Assembly (NCBI GenBank): GCA_964517265.1
Contig: CAZFBS010000013.1
Span: 1-64,000, forward strand
Source: REEP01 sp964517265
Lineage (GTDB): Bacteria; Pseudomonadota; Alphaproteobacteria; Rhodospirillales; Defluviicoccaceae
Length of the DNA: 64,000 bases
Direction of reading: 5' to 3'
Shown: positions 8,991-17,754 of the stretch, piece by piece
Layout of the letters: the number at the start of each line of letters is the position of its first letter
How positions within the stretch are numbered: position 1 is the stretch's first letter
Program-made: the position numbers and the translations under genes
The notes under the pieces: model-generated
What the model was told of the DNA's origin: nothing
The model's database searches: none
What the model saw: the letters and a program-made list of their open reading frames with translations, nothing else

Positions 8991-9302
8991 TCTTTAGTAT
9001 CTCTATCCGGGGATCTTGCGAACAATTCTCTTATTTCACGAAAATCATCTGTAGATGGATAGCGGGGATTGAGGCCGCGAGGCAAGTCAAATTTGCGGGC
9101 GAACCGCTGGTGGCGGAATAGATTCGGGTTGTCCCCTCGGCTCGCCCCTCGCTCTCGCCATATCCCCAGAAGCGCCATCCTTTTTGGAACTCGGAATGGC
9201 GTCGCGGGTTCCTACCGAACAAGCCGAAGATGCTGATAAAGAAACTCCGGCCCCGCACAAGATTTTCTGCACATTCCCTGTTTTTCGTAGGAGGACGCGG
9301 TC
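8991..9302. other. divergent intergenic region with a weak EcfG-like motif
   Basis: A 312-base region between coaBC (minus) and the HAD-HerA gene (plus). It has no credible frame. On the plus strand GGAAC (9186-9190), 16 bases, then GGTT (9207-9210) is a partial match to the alphaproteobacterial general-stress promoter, one base off at the -10. It would lie about 90 bases before the HAD-HerA start. Confidence 0.35.
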
Positions 9303-11009
9303 ATGTATTTCCAGGCCCTGGCTACCGATTATGACGGCACGCTGGCCAAGGACGGAAAGGTCGCTCCGGCCACGCTCGAGGCATTGAAGCGCCTGAAGGA
9401 AAGCGGCCGGCGGTTGATCCTGGTTTCCGGCCGTGAGCACGACGATCTTCTTCGCGCCTTTGCGGAGGTCGATGTTTTCGATCGATTGGTTCTTGAGAAT
9501 GGGGCGGTGCTCGTTCGTCCCGGCGAGATCAGCACCCCGCTGGCCGAGCCGCCGCCTCGGGAACTGGTGGAACGGTTGAACGAGCAGAAAGTCTCCCCGC
9601 TATCGTGCGGCGACGTCATCGTCTCCAGCTGGGAGCCCAATGAAACCGTGGTTCTGGAAACGATCCGCGAGCTGGGTCTTGAACATCAGGTCATCTTCAA
9701 CAAGGGTGCCGTGATGGTGTTGCCGCCGGGCATCAACAAGGCGAGTGGATTGCAGGCGGCGCTGGAAGACCTGAAGCTCTCGCCGCACAACGTCGTCGGG
9801 ATCGGTGACGCCGAGAACGACATGGCTTTTCTGAGTGCCTGTGGATGTTCCATCGCCGTCGCCAACGCGCTGGCCTCGATCAAGGAGCGTGCGGATATCG
9901 TCACCGCCGGCACTCGTGGCGAGGGCGTAATCGAGGTCATCGATCGGCTTCTCGACAATGACCTCACGGATGTGCCGACGCCGACGCGCCATCGCATCGT
10001 TATCGGTGGCGACGACGCGAAGGTGCAGTGGCCAGACTGCGACTCGACGGTGTTGATCGCCGGATCTTCGGGATCGGGCAAATCGACACTCGTTCAGGCG
10101 GTGGTCGAACGAATGGTGGAGCGCGACTACCAGTTCTGCATCATCGATCCGGAAGGCGATTACGATCAACTTGACCATGCCTTCACGGTCGGCTCGCAGA
10201 ACCAGGAGCCGACGACCGCGCAGGTTATGGAAATTCTCGACGATCCCGCCGCCAACGTCGTCGTCAACCTGTTGGCGATCCCGCTGTGGAAACGACCGGA
10301 ATATTTCTCGGAACTGCTGTCAAACCTGCTCCAGCTCCGCCTTAGGACCGGACGGCCGCATTGGATTATTGTCGATGAGGCGCATCACATGCTCTCCCCG
10401 GAGGCACCGGCGCACGGCGCCGAGCTTTCCAAGCAGTTTGGGGGGTTGGTGATGGTCACTGTGCACCCCGACCAGTTGTCCCCGGCAGCAGTGACAAAGG
10501 TGAAGCTCGTCGTTGCGGTCGGCGAGGCGCCGCAGGACCGGATTCAGATGTTCTCTCGGCAGGTCGGCCAAGCGACCCCCCGCCTGCCGGAGGAGACGGC
10601 GTCCGCGCAGAAGGTGTTGGTGTGGAACGTGGATTCCGCGGAGGCGGCATTCGTGCCGCGGCCCGAACCGCAAGGCGAGCGCCGCCGGCACATCCGCAAA
10701 TATGCCGCGGGACAACTCGGCGAGGACAAAAGCTTCTATTTCCGGGGCGGGGAAAACCGGCTCAAGTTGCGCGCGCACAATCTTAGCATGTTCATCCAGA
10801 TCGCCGAGGGGGTGGACGACGCGACTTGGCTGCACCACTTGCAGGCGGGCGACTATTCGCGCTGGTTCCGCGACGCGATCAAGGACAACGACTTGGCGCG
10901 CGAGGTGGCGGAGGCGGAAGCGGATGCGGCGTCCGACGCTGCACTCAGCCGCGAGCGCATCCGGAGCGCGGTCGAGCGGCGCTACACCGCACCGGCGTCC
11001 AACTCGTAA
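9303..11009 (+). CDS. HAD phosphatase fused to a HerA-like ATPase
   Basis: A 568-residue two-part protein. Residues 1-220 are a HAD type IIB phosphatase, with DxDGT at 9-13 and GDAEND at 168-173, as in sugar-phosphate phosphatases. Residues 230-460 are a HerA/FtsK-like ATPase, with the P-loop AGSSGSGKST at 253-262, IIDPEGDY at 280-287 and DEAHH at 358-362. The last 100 residues contain HHLQAGDYSRWFRD, a tail I associate with sugar-phosphatase-linked proteins. The catalytic residues of both parts look intact. TAGGAGGA precedes the ATG. The substrate of the phosphatase and the partner of the ATPase are unknown. Confidence 0.88.
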   Translation: MYFQALATDYDGTLAKDGKVAPATLEALKRLKESGRRLILVSGREHDDLLRAFAEVDVFDRLVLENGAVLVRPGEISTPLAEPPPRELVERLNEQKVSPLSCGDVIVSSWEPNETVVLETIRELGLEHQVIFNKGAVMVLPPGINKASGLQAALEDLKLSPHNVVGIGDAENDMAFLSACGCSIAVANALASIKERADIVTAGTRGEGVIEVIDRLLDNDLTDVPTPTRHRIVIGGDDAKVQWPDCDSTVLIAGSSGSGKSTLVQAVVERMVERDYQFCIIDPEGDYDQLDHAFTVGSQNQEPTTAQVMEILDDPAANVVVNLLAIPLWKRPEYFSELLSNLLQLRLRTGRPHWIIVDEAHHMLSPEAPAHGAELSKQFGGLVMVTVHPDQLSPAAVTKVKLVVAVGEAPQDRIQMFSRQVGQATPRLPEETASAQKVLVWNVDSAEAAFVPRPEPQGERRRHIRKYAAGQLGEDKSFYFRGGENRLKLRAHNLSMFIQIAEGVDDATWLHHLQAGDYSRWFRDAIKDNDLAREVAEAEADAASDAALSRERIRSAVERRYTAPASNS

Positions 11010-11117
11010 AAGAGCCACGTCACGCCCCGCCGCCGGTGACTGCGGCGGGAGCAGCGCGGGCCGGAGGCGCACTTGTGGCAAAGGTGCACACTTGGGGCAA
11101 ATATGGGATGATGGGAA

Positions 11118-12647
11118 TCAGGTCAGAAAAATCAGAACCAGGAGGAAAAGCACGGAAATATAGATGAGCGTTGTGGATACCTTTCGATCCTCCCCACGCA
11201 GTGCGCGAACGGTCTGGGGATGCAGCTTGATCGAGCCATCCGCCAGCGCCGCGACCGCACTTTCGATACTGCGCGCAAGTTCCGGCAGGCGGGCGAGGGT
11301 GGTGGTGAATTCCCGGGCGGCCTCGCGCACCCGCACGTCGGGAGAAAAGGCGCTTATCATCCACCGCTCGATCAGCGGCCGCGCCAGCAGCCACATGTTG
11401 GCCTCGGGGCACAGGGCCCGTCCGGTGCCCTCGGCCACCAGAATGGTGCGCTGAAGGAGAAGCAGGTCTGGCTGCACCTCCATCTCGAACGTTTTGGTGA
11501 TCTGGAACAGCTGCCCGAGCAGATGACCGACCGAAATCTCGTTCTGCGGCTTATCCATGATGGGCTCGCCGATCGACCGGCACGCCTGGGTGAAGGCGGA
11601 CACCGAGCGATGCATCGGCACCCACCCCGCCTCGAAATGCACCTCTGCCGCCCGTTCGTAATCACGAGTCAAGAACGCCAGCAAAAGCTCGGCGAGGGAA
11701 TGCCGGGTACTGTGGTCGAGCCGTCCCATGATGCCGAAATCAACAGCGACGATGCTGCCGTCGGCCTGAACGAACAGATTTCCCGCATGCAGATCGGCAT
11801 GAAAAAACCCGTCACGAAACACCTGCAAAAAGAACGCTTCCGCTGCCTTGGTGATCACCGCATGCGGATCGTGACCGGCCGCGCTCAAGCGATCGCGATC
11901 ATCGATCGGGATGCCCGTTACCCATTCGAGGGTTAACACCCGTTGAGCAGTCCGGCCCCAATCCACGCGCGGAACGACGAAGCCGGAATCGTCCGCGAAA
12001 TTCTCCGCAAGCTCGGTAGCGGCGGCCGCTTCGAAGCGCAAATCCATCTCGATCTCGACCGTCTCGGCGAGCGTGCGCATCGAGTCGACCGGGCGCAGCC
12101 GGCGCAGATCGGGACGCGCCAACTCGATCATCTCGGCAACCCAGAAGAACAACTCAAGGTCCCGCTGGAACGCGTCCTCGATGCCGGGTCGCAGGACCTT
12201 GACCGCAACCTCCCGACCTTCAGTATCGATGGCATGATGAACCTGGGCGATCGAGGCAGCCGCCACCGGTACATCGTCGAACTGCCGGAACAGACGGGCA
12301 ATCGGCGCATCCAGTTCGCGCTCGATCGTCGCCCGCGCCTCATGGCCGGGGAACGGCTCGACCCGATCCTGCAGTGCCGAGAGATCCGCGGCGACCTCTT
12401 CACCAAGCAGATCCGGCCGCGTCGAAAGCGCCTGTCCCAACTTGATGAAGGACGGACCCGCCTCCTGCAGCGCCCGGGAGAGTCGTTGGCCGGGACGCCC
12501 CGGCTGACGGCGGCGGGAGACCAGTTTCGCGATCATCACCACTGGCTGCGCGACGCCGAGCTTCTCCAAAGGAAACAGGGCATCGTGGCGCGCCAGCGTG
12601 CGCGCGATCATCAGCAGCCGGACGATGTTACGGATATCGCGGATCAT
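11118..12647 (-). CDS. ubiB: UbiB protein-kinase-like ATPase of ubiquinone synthesis
   Basis: A 510-residue atypical kinase of the ABC1/ADCK family, needed for coenzyme Q biosynthesis at the membrane. It shows the family KxGQ motif (KLGQ, 69-72), the Ala-rich loop AAASIAQVH (128-136), AVKV with K149, HADLHAGN (D284, N289) and DFG (302-304). A single hydrophobic helix ends the protein (LIYISVLFLLVLIFL). The start is ATG 12647, 25 bases after ubiE; the longer frame to 12749 overlaps ubiE. It forms an operon with ubiE. Confidence 0.93.
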   Translation of the reverse strand: MIRDIRNIVRLLMIARTLARHDALFPLEKLGVAQPVVMIAKLVSRRRQPGRPGQRLSRALQEAGPSFIKLGQALSTRPDLLGEEVAADLSALQDRVEPFPGHEARATIERELDAPIARLFRQFDDVPVAAASIAQVHHAIDTEGREVAVKVLRPGIEDAFQRDLELFFWVAEMIELARPDLRRLRPVDSMRTLAETVEIEMDLRFEAAAATELAENFADDSGFVVPRVDWGRTAQRVLTLEWVTGIPIDDRDRLSAAGHDPHAVITKAAEAFFLQVFRDGFFHADLHAGNLFVQADGSIVAVDFGIMGRLDHSTRHSLAELLLAFLTRDYERAAEVHFEAGWVPMHRSVSAFTQACRSIGEPIMDKPQNEISVGHLLGQLFQITKTFEMEVQPDLLLLQRTILVAEGTGRALCPEANMWLLARPLIERWMISAFSPDVRVREAAREFTTTLARLPELARSIESAVAALADGSIKLHPQTVRALRGEDRKVSTTLIYISVLFLLVLIFLT

Positions 12648-12672
12648 CGCCCGATGCCGCAGCCGTTCCCGC

Positions 12673-13491
12673 TCACGTCCGCCAAGCCGAATGCAATGCC
12701 GCGATGCCGCCAGACAGATTGCGGTAGCGGACAAGGTCGAGGCCGGCACCGGCGATCATCCGGGCAAAGTCATCCTGCGGCGGGAACCGGCGTATGCTTT
12801 CCGCAAGGTAGCGGTAGGCATCGGCATTGCCGGCGACAATCCGGCCCAGCAACGGCAGAACACGAAACGAATACTGATCATAAAGCCGGCCGAGGGTCGG
12901 GATGTCGACCCGGCTGAACTCCAGACAGAGAAACCGGCCGCCGGGTTTCAGCACCCGCCGCGCCTCGGCTAGGGCCTTGTCGATCCGCGTCACGTTGCGC
13001 AGGCAGAACGCGGTCGTGTAGGCATCGACGGAGGAGTCGGCGATCGGCAGTCTCTCGGCATCGCCGCACACCCAGGCAATCTTCTGACTGCGGCCCGCGT
13101 CGATCGCCCGATCACGCCCGACCGACAGCATTTCTCCGTTAATGTCGACCACCAGCACCGAACCGCCACCACGCTCGCAGAAACGCAAGGCGATGTCGCC
13201 GGTGCCGCCGCCCACATCCAGCAGCTGCATATCGGGTCGCGGCTGCAGCCAATCCAGCATCGCCGCCTTCCACAACCGGTGGATGCCGATGCTCATCAAA
13301 TCGTTCATCAGATCGTAGCGGCCGGCAACGGTGGAGAAGATCTCCTTCACCAGGGGCGCCTTTTCTTCCTCGTCAACCGATCTGAAGCCGAAATGGGTGG
13401 TTCGCCGCGTTGCGGCGTCTGTCACGTCCTCTCTCGTCGCGAGTATGTGGCCCTTTTGGCCTGGATGCACGTTGGTCATGCGCGAGACCAT
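12673..13491 (-). CDS. ubiE: ubiquinone/menaquinone methyltransferase
   Basis: A 272-residue class I SAM methyltransferase that C-methylates the quinone ring. It has the N-terminal family signature FSTVAGRYDLMNDLMSIG, the SAM loop LDVGGGTGD at about 91-99, and RNVTRIDKALAEARRVLKPGG. It starts at ATG 13491 (an alternative ATG lies 4 codons in). Its start is only 35 bases from the divergent mutM start, so the two share a very short promoter region. Together with ubiB downstream it forms a two-gene ubiquinone operon. Confidence 0.95.
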   Translation of the reverse strand: MVSRMTNVHPGQKGHILATREDVTDAATRRTTHFGFRSVDEEEKAPLVKEIFSTVAGRYDLMNDLMSIGIHRLWKAAMLDWLQPRPDMQLLDVGGGTGDIALRFCERGGGSVLVVDINGEMLSVGRDRAIDAGRSQKIAWVCGDAERLPIADSSVDAYTTAFCLRNVTRIDKALAEARRVLKPGGRFLCLEFSRVDIPTLGRLYDQYSFRVLPLLGRIVAGNADAYRYLAESIRRFPPQDDFARMIAGAGLDLVRYRNLSGGIAALHSAWRT

Positions 13492-13526
13492 AGCGCAAGC
13501 CCGCCCGGCGCGCTAGCTTGGCCGGC

Positions 13527-14369
13527 ATGCCCGAGTTGCCGGAAGTCGAAACCGTTCGCCGCGGCCTTGCTCCCGTGCTCACCGGCCGCCGGATCGTCCG
13601 CGTCGAGCAGGCACGGACTGATCTGCGCTTTCCGCTGCCGCTCGATTTCGTGGTAGCGATCGAAGGTCGGGAGGTGGAGGCGGTCGAGCGGCGCGCCAAG
13701 CATCTGCTGGTGTCGTTGAATGGCGGGCTGGTGCTGATGGCCCACCTCGGCATGTCCGGCCGGTTCCGGATTTTCCGCGATGCACCGCCGCCGCGCGAGC
13801 CTCACGATCACGTCACCTTCATCACCGACGACGGGGTGACCATCCGCTTCCACGACCCGCGCCGTTTCGGGTTCATGGGTCTATGCCCGAAAGAGGAGTT
13901 GGTCCGCCACCCAATGCTGGCGCGGCTGGGCCCTGAGCCGCTCGGCGAGGACTTCACGGCCGCTTGGCTCAGCCAACGACTGGCGGGCCGCTCGACCTCG
14001 CTCAAGGAGGCGATCCTCGATCAAGCAAGCGTGGCCGGAATGGGTAATATTTATGCCTCTGAGAGCCTGTTCCGCGCCCGCTTGTCGCCCTGCCGGTCGG
14101 CAGGCAGCGTCGGCGGCCGCAGTGCTCTCCGCCTGAGGCTGGCGATACGCACCGTATTGAGCGAGGCGATCGAGGCCGGCGGTTCGTCCTTGCGCGATCA
14201 CCGCCGGCCGTCGGGCGAGCTCGGCACTTTCCAGCATGACTTTGCCGTCTACGGCCGCACCGGCCAGGCCTGCCCCGGCTGCACCTGTCAGCTGGCGCGC
14301 ACGGGTGGGATTCAGCGGATCGTTCAGGGCGGCCGCGCCTCGTTCTACTGCGCAACCCGCCAACGCTAG
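13527..14369 (+). CDS. mutM: formamidopyrimidine-DNA glycosylase
   Basis: A 280-residue base-excision glycosylase/AP lyase for oxidised purines. P2 and E3 of MPELPEVETVR are the catalytic N-terminus and fix the start at ATG 13527 rather than the TTG nine bases earlier. K58 is the conserved helix lysine. The C-terminal zinc finger has C249, C252 and C275, but the fourth ligand position reads R278 (FYCATRQR). A single base change would restore Cys. Zinc binding may be weakened or use another residue. Confidence 0.93.
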   Translation: MPELPEVETVRRGLAPVLTGRRIVRVEQARTDLRFPLPLDFVVAIEGREVEAVERRAKHLLVSLNGGLVLMAHLGMSGRFRIFRDAPPPREPHDHVTFITDDGVTIRFHDPRRFGFMGLCPKEELVRHPMLARLGPEPLGEDFTAAWLSQRLAGRSTSLKEAILDQASVAGMGNIYASESLFRARLSPCRSAGSVGGRSALRLRLAIRTVLSEAIEAGGSSLRDHRRPSGELGTFQHDFAVYGRTGQACPGCTCQLARTGGIQRIVQGGRASFYCATRQR

Positions 14370-14546
14370 CGCAAGAGCGGTGGCCGGCCGGTTTTCCGTT
14401 GATGCGGCCGAGCGGGGGGGCTAACACAGTGCGGTCGGTATCGCTCCGCGCGGCGCGCCCGCATCCGGGCCTTGCAGCTTGCGGAAGGCGGTGGTCGATC
14501 CGGCAGCGCAGGACACACTTTCAAGGGGATCGGGAGGACGAGAGCC

Positions 14547-15323
14547 ATGAGTTATGAATTCATCATCGCCGAGAAGCGGGGGGGCGTCGGCTTTATCAGG
14601 CTGAACCGTCCGAAGGCCTACAACGCGCTCAACTCCGGACTGATGACGGAAATGTCGGCGGCGCTCGACGAATTCGAGGCTGATGCGGAGATCGGCTGCA
14701 TCCTGATCACTGGCAACGAGAAGGCATTCGCCGCCGGGGCGGACATCAAGGAGATGAAGGACAAGACCTTCGTCGACTGCTACAATGAGGACTTCATCAC
14801 CAGCACTTGGGAGCGCATCCCGACCTGCCGCAAGCCGGTCATCGCCGCGGTAGCGGGGCTCGCGCTGGGCGGCGGCTGCGAGGTCGCGATGATGTGCGAT
14901 TTCATTATCGCCGCCGACAACGCCAAGTTCGGCCAGCCGGAGATCAATCTCGCGACCATCCCTGGCGCCGGCGGAACCCAGCGGTTGACCCGCGCGGTCG
15001 GCAAGGCGAAGGCAATGGAGCTGTGCCTGACGGGGCGGATGATGGATGCCGCGGAGGCGGAGCGCGCCGGCCTCGTCAGCCGTGTGGTGCCGGCGGCAGA
15101 GCTCGAGGCGGAGGCATTGAAAGCCGCCGAAACGATCGCCAAGAAGTCGCTGCCGGTGGTGATGATGGCCAAGGAGGCGGTCAACCGCGCCTTCGAGTCG
15201 ACGCTCGCGGAGGGCATCCGTTTCGAGCGGCGCCTGTTCCATGCCACCTTCGGCACGGCGGATCAGAAGGAAGGCATGGCTGCCTTCGCCGAGAAGCGCG
15301 AGGCCAAGTTCACCAACCGCTAG
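14547..15323 (+). CDS. enoyl-CoA hydratase
   Basis: A 258-residue crotonase of the FadB/EchA type, which hydrates trans-2-enoyl-CoA in fatty-acid or short-chain acyl-CoA breakdown. The oxyanion loop is AFAAGADIKEM, and the two catalytic glutamates are E112 (GGGCEVAMMCDF) and E132 (FGQPEINLATIPG). ATG 14547 follows GGGAGGA. It is downstream of mutM on the same strand with a 177-base gap, so co-transcription is possible but not shown. A hairpin follows the stop. Confidence 0.95.
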   Translation: MSYEFIIAEKRGGVGFIRLNRPKAYNALNSGLMTEMSAALDEFEADAEIGCILITGNEKAFAAGADIKEMKDKTFVDCYNEDFITSTWERIPTCRKPVIAAVAGLALGGGCEVAMMCDFIIAADNAKFGQPEINLATIPGAGGTQRLTRAVGKAKAMELCLTGRMMDAAEAERAGLVSRVVPAAELEAEALKAAETIAKKSLPVVMMAKEAVNRAFESTLAEGIRFERRLFHATFGTADQKEGMAAFAEKREAKFTNR

Positions 15324-15340
15324 TGGCGAGCGGCGCGAGG

Positions 15341-15365
15341 CTGACGGATGGGCGCCATCCGTCAG
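15341..15365. terminator. bidirectional hairpin between convergent genes
   Basis: CTGACGGATGG (15341-15351) pairs with CCATCCGTCAG (15355-15365) around a 3-base loop, 17 bases after the hydratase stop and before the convergent aldo/keto reductase end. No T-run is seen on either side. The right arm and the following bases resemble 2057-2075. Confidence 0.65.
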
Positions 15366-15498
15366 CTGAACCGTTCTCCGACAGTGCGTTCCGGTCGATG
15401 CCATCCGGCATGCAACAGCGTTACCTAACGCACGCCTTTCCGCCCGCTTCGGATGTTTTCTGCCACTTCGGCACGCGGCGCTGGCTCGCTTGCGGACC

Positions 15499-16437
15499 CT
15501 ACAGACTTTCCACGTAACGGACCATTTTGACGCGCATGGCCGGATCCGGAAGCCTTCCAAAGAGCGCGCCCATGTTCTCGCGCATGTGGTCGACGCGCGA
15601 TGTGGCGGGAATGGCGCAAGTGACGGCCGGATGAGAAATGATGAACTTCAGGAAAAACTGCGCCCAGTTGGCGCAATCGATCTCGCCCGCCCAGCCGGGC
15701 AGCGGATGGTGGGCAAACATCTCGAACAACTGTTTGCGCCGGAAAGGCCGGTTGATCACGACGCCGAGGCCGCGTTCGCTTGCCAGCGGCAACAGGCGCG
15801 CCTCCGCCTCCCGGTCAACAATGTTATAGGTGAACTGGACGAAATCGATCGGCTGCTCCACCATTACTCTTGCCAACATCTCGTGCCTCCGACCATGTGA
15901 GGTGGTGATGCCGACGTAGCGAATTCGTCCCTCCGCCTTCTCCTCCAGCAGCCGTGGCAGGTGACCCTCCCAGTTCAGAAGGTTGTGAACCTGCATCAAG
16001 TCAAATCGCTCCACCCCCCACAGGCGGCGCGAGTGCGCCCGCTGGCCGTCGCCGAGTAGGGTGACCGGCGACCACACTTTGGTCGCCGCGAACAGGCCGC
16101 CGGTGTTGGCGATGCGCTTGAGTCCATAGCCGATGACCGCTTCAGACGATCCATACATCGGCGAGGAGTCGATCACGCCTCCTCTACTGTCGAAGAAAGC
16201 TTGAAGTACCTCCGTACGTCGGTCCCGCAATGTCATGTCGTTACCGACGTCGAACGTCATCCAGGTTCCCATGCCAACAGTCGGGATCTTCTCTCCGGTG
16301 CTGGGGATGGGCCGTGTCAGCACGGCGTCCGGCACAGCAATACTTGGGCAAAATCCGAGAACGGCACCGACGCCGGCGCCAGCGAGCGCGCTGAGAAACC
16401 CCCGGCGACTGAAAGAATTGCGATGGTCCTGTGTCAC
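15499..16437 (-). CDS. Tat-exported aldo/keto reductase
   Basis: A 312-residue reductase with a twin-arginine signal (SRRGFLSALAGAG, RR at 11-12) and an Ala/Gly hydrophobic stretch, so it should fold in the cytoplasm and move to the periplasm. The AKR tetrad is present: D90, Y95 (SSPMYGSSE), K120 (ATKVW) and H151 (MQVHNL). The start is GTG 16437 with GGAGG upstream. Periplasmic aldo/keto reductases are less common than cytoplasmic ones; the substrate is unknown. Confidence 0.88.
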   Translation of the reverse strand: MTQDHRNSFSRRGFLSALAGAGVGAVLGFCPSIAVPDAVLTRPIPSTGEKIPTVGMGTWMTFDVGNDMTLRDRRTEVLQAFFDSRGGVIDSSPMYGSSEAVIGYGLKRIANTGGLFAATKVWSPVTLLGDGQRAHSRRLWGVERFDLMQVHNLLNWEGHLPRLLEEKAEGRIRYVGITTSHGRRHEMLARVMVEQPIDFVQFTYNIVDREAEARLLPLASERGLGVVINRPFRRKQLFEMFAHHPLPGWAGEIDCANWAQFFLKFIISHPAVTCAIPATSRVDHMRENMGALFGRLPDPAMRVKMVRYVESL

Positions 16438-16488
16438 GACAAAGCCTCCGCTGCGTACCGCAACGAACGGGCCGATTCGACTGAATCC

Positions 16489-17754
16489 TTACGAATTTGT
16501 GGCAGCGTCATCCAAAGCCAGGGACAACAGGCCGTCGGCGAGCTTAGGCTCGAACCAGGTCGATTTCGGCGGCATCACCTCGCCGGCGTCGGCTACCGAC
16601 ATCAAATCCACGAGCGCAGTGGGATGAAGGCTGAAGCCGACGGCCCAGGCGTCGGTGGCGACCCGCCGCTCCAGTTCCTCAAGACCGCGACTGCCGCCGA
16701 CAAAGTCGATGCGCGGGTCCGTGCGAGGATCGCGAATTCCCAAAACAGGATCCAGAACGAGACGGCTCAGCAAGCTGACATCCAAACGCTCGACCGGATT
16801 TGCCCCCGCGGGGGGGGCGTTGCGGAGGGCGAGCCGATACCAGCGCCCATCAACCACCATGCCGAAGGTGTGTTGCCGCCTTGGCCGGACCGGTTCGCCG
16901 GCCAACTCGACCGTAAACGCTCCCGCCAGATGTTCGAGCAACGTTGTGGGGGTGTGTCCATTCAGGTCACGCACAATGCGATTGTAGTCGAGGATCCTGA
17001 CCTCGTCGCTGGGAAAGCTGACGACAAGAAACCGGTCTGCCGCCCCCGCCGAGGCGTTCGGCTGTTGGCCGGAGCGAGCCTCAGCGACTCGCACAGCCGC
17101 CGCTGCGCGATGATGACCATCGGCAACATAGAGGGCGCTCATCGCATCGAAGCTCGAAGATACACATGTTTGGGCATCGGCTTCCTCGATCCGCCAGATC
17201 TGATGCCGGACTCCCCTTGTGTCAGTGACATCGGCAAGGGCTTTCCCTTCCACAGCCGCGGCAACGATACCGGCCACGGTGGCGCTTGGCCGGTGCATCA
17301 CGAACACCGGGCCGGTATGGGCGCCCACAGCCTCAATCTGCCGTGCCCGATCCTGCTCTTTTTCCGGCCGGGTCAGCTCATGCCGCCGGATGCGCCCTGA
17401 CGTATAGGCGGCAACGTCAGCCGCCGCGGCGAGTCCTGTCTGCCGATGGTCTCCCGCAGTGATGCGATAGACGTAGTACGAGGGGCTATGGTCGCGAATC
17501 AAAATGCCCTCGGCACGCATCAGCCGCATCGCCTCGCGTGCCTTCCAATAGACCTCCGGTCCATAGGGATCAACTCCCGGCGGCAGATCAATCTCGGGGC
17601 GAGAGACGTGAAAGAAGCTCCATGGATGGCCGGATGCCTGTTCTCTCGCCTCATCGACACTGACAACATCGTAGGGCGGAGCCGCAACCTCGGCGGCGTA
17701 GCGCGAAGCGGGACGGATGGCCCGGAACGGCCGGATCAGCGGCGTCTTTCTCAT
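16489..17754 (-). CDS. DUF1015 family protein
   Basis: A 421-residue member of the DUF1015 family. It is recognised by the N-terminus LIRPFRAIRP, by APPYDVVS, by the RRHELTRPEKEQDR segment and by the invariant ALYVADGHHRAAAA. Its function is not firmly established, although the family is often found near amino-acid genes. Its ATG overlaps the trpB2 stop by 4 bases (ATGA), so the two are translationally coupled, which hints at a step in tryptophan or serine metabolism. Confidence 0.85.
   Translation of the reverse strand: MRKTPLIRPFRAIRPASRYAAEVAAPPYDVVSVDEAREQASGHPWSFFHVSRPEIDLPPGVDPYGPEVYWKAREAMRLMRAEGILIRDHSPSYYVYRITAGDHRQTGLAAAADVAAYTSGRIRRHELTRPEKEQDRARQIEAVGAHTGPVFVMHRPSATVAGIVAAAVEGKALADVTDTRGVRHQIWRIEEADAQTCVSSSFDAMSALYVADGHHRAAAAVRVAEARSGQQPNASAGAADRFLVVSFPSDEVRILDYNRIVRDLNGHTPTTLLEHLAGAFTVELAGEPVRPRRQHTFGMVVDGRWYRLALRNAPPAGANPVERLDVSLLSRLVLDPVLGIRDPRTDPRIDFVGGSRGLEELERRVATDAWAVGFSLHPTALVDLMSVADAGEVMPPKSTWFEPKLADGLLSLALDDAATNS

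Noticed and set aside
14421..15560. 379-codon minus-strand frame
   Set aside because: It mirrors the enoyl-CoA hydratase gene and shows no family motif.
16201..17400. 399-codon plus-strand frame
   Set aside because: It runs opposite the Tat-exported reductase and DUF1015 genes and has no recognisable motif.
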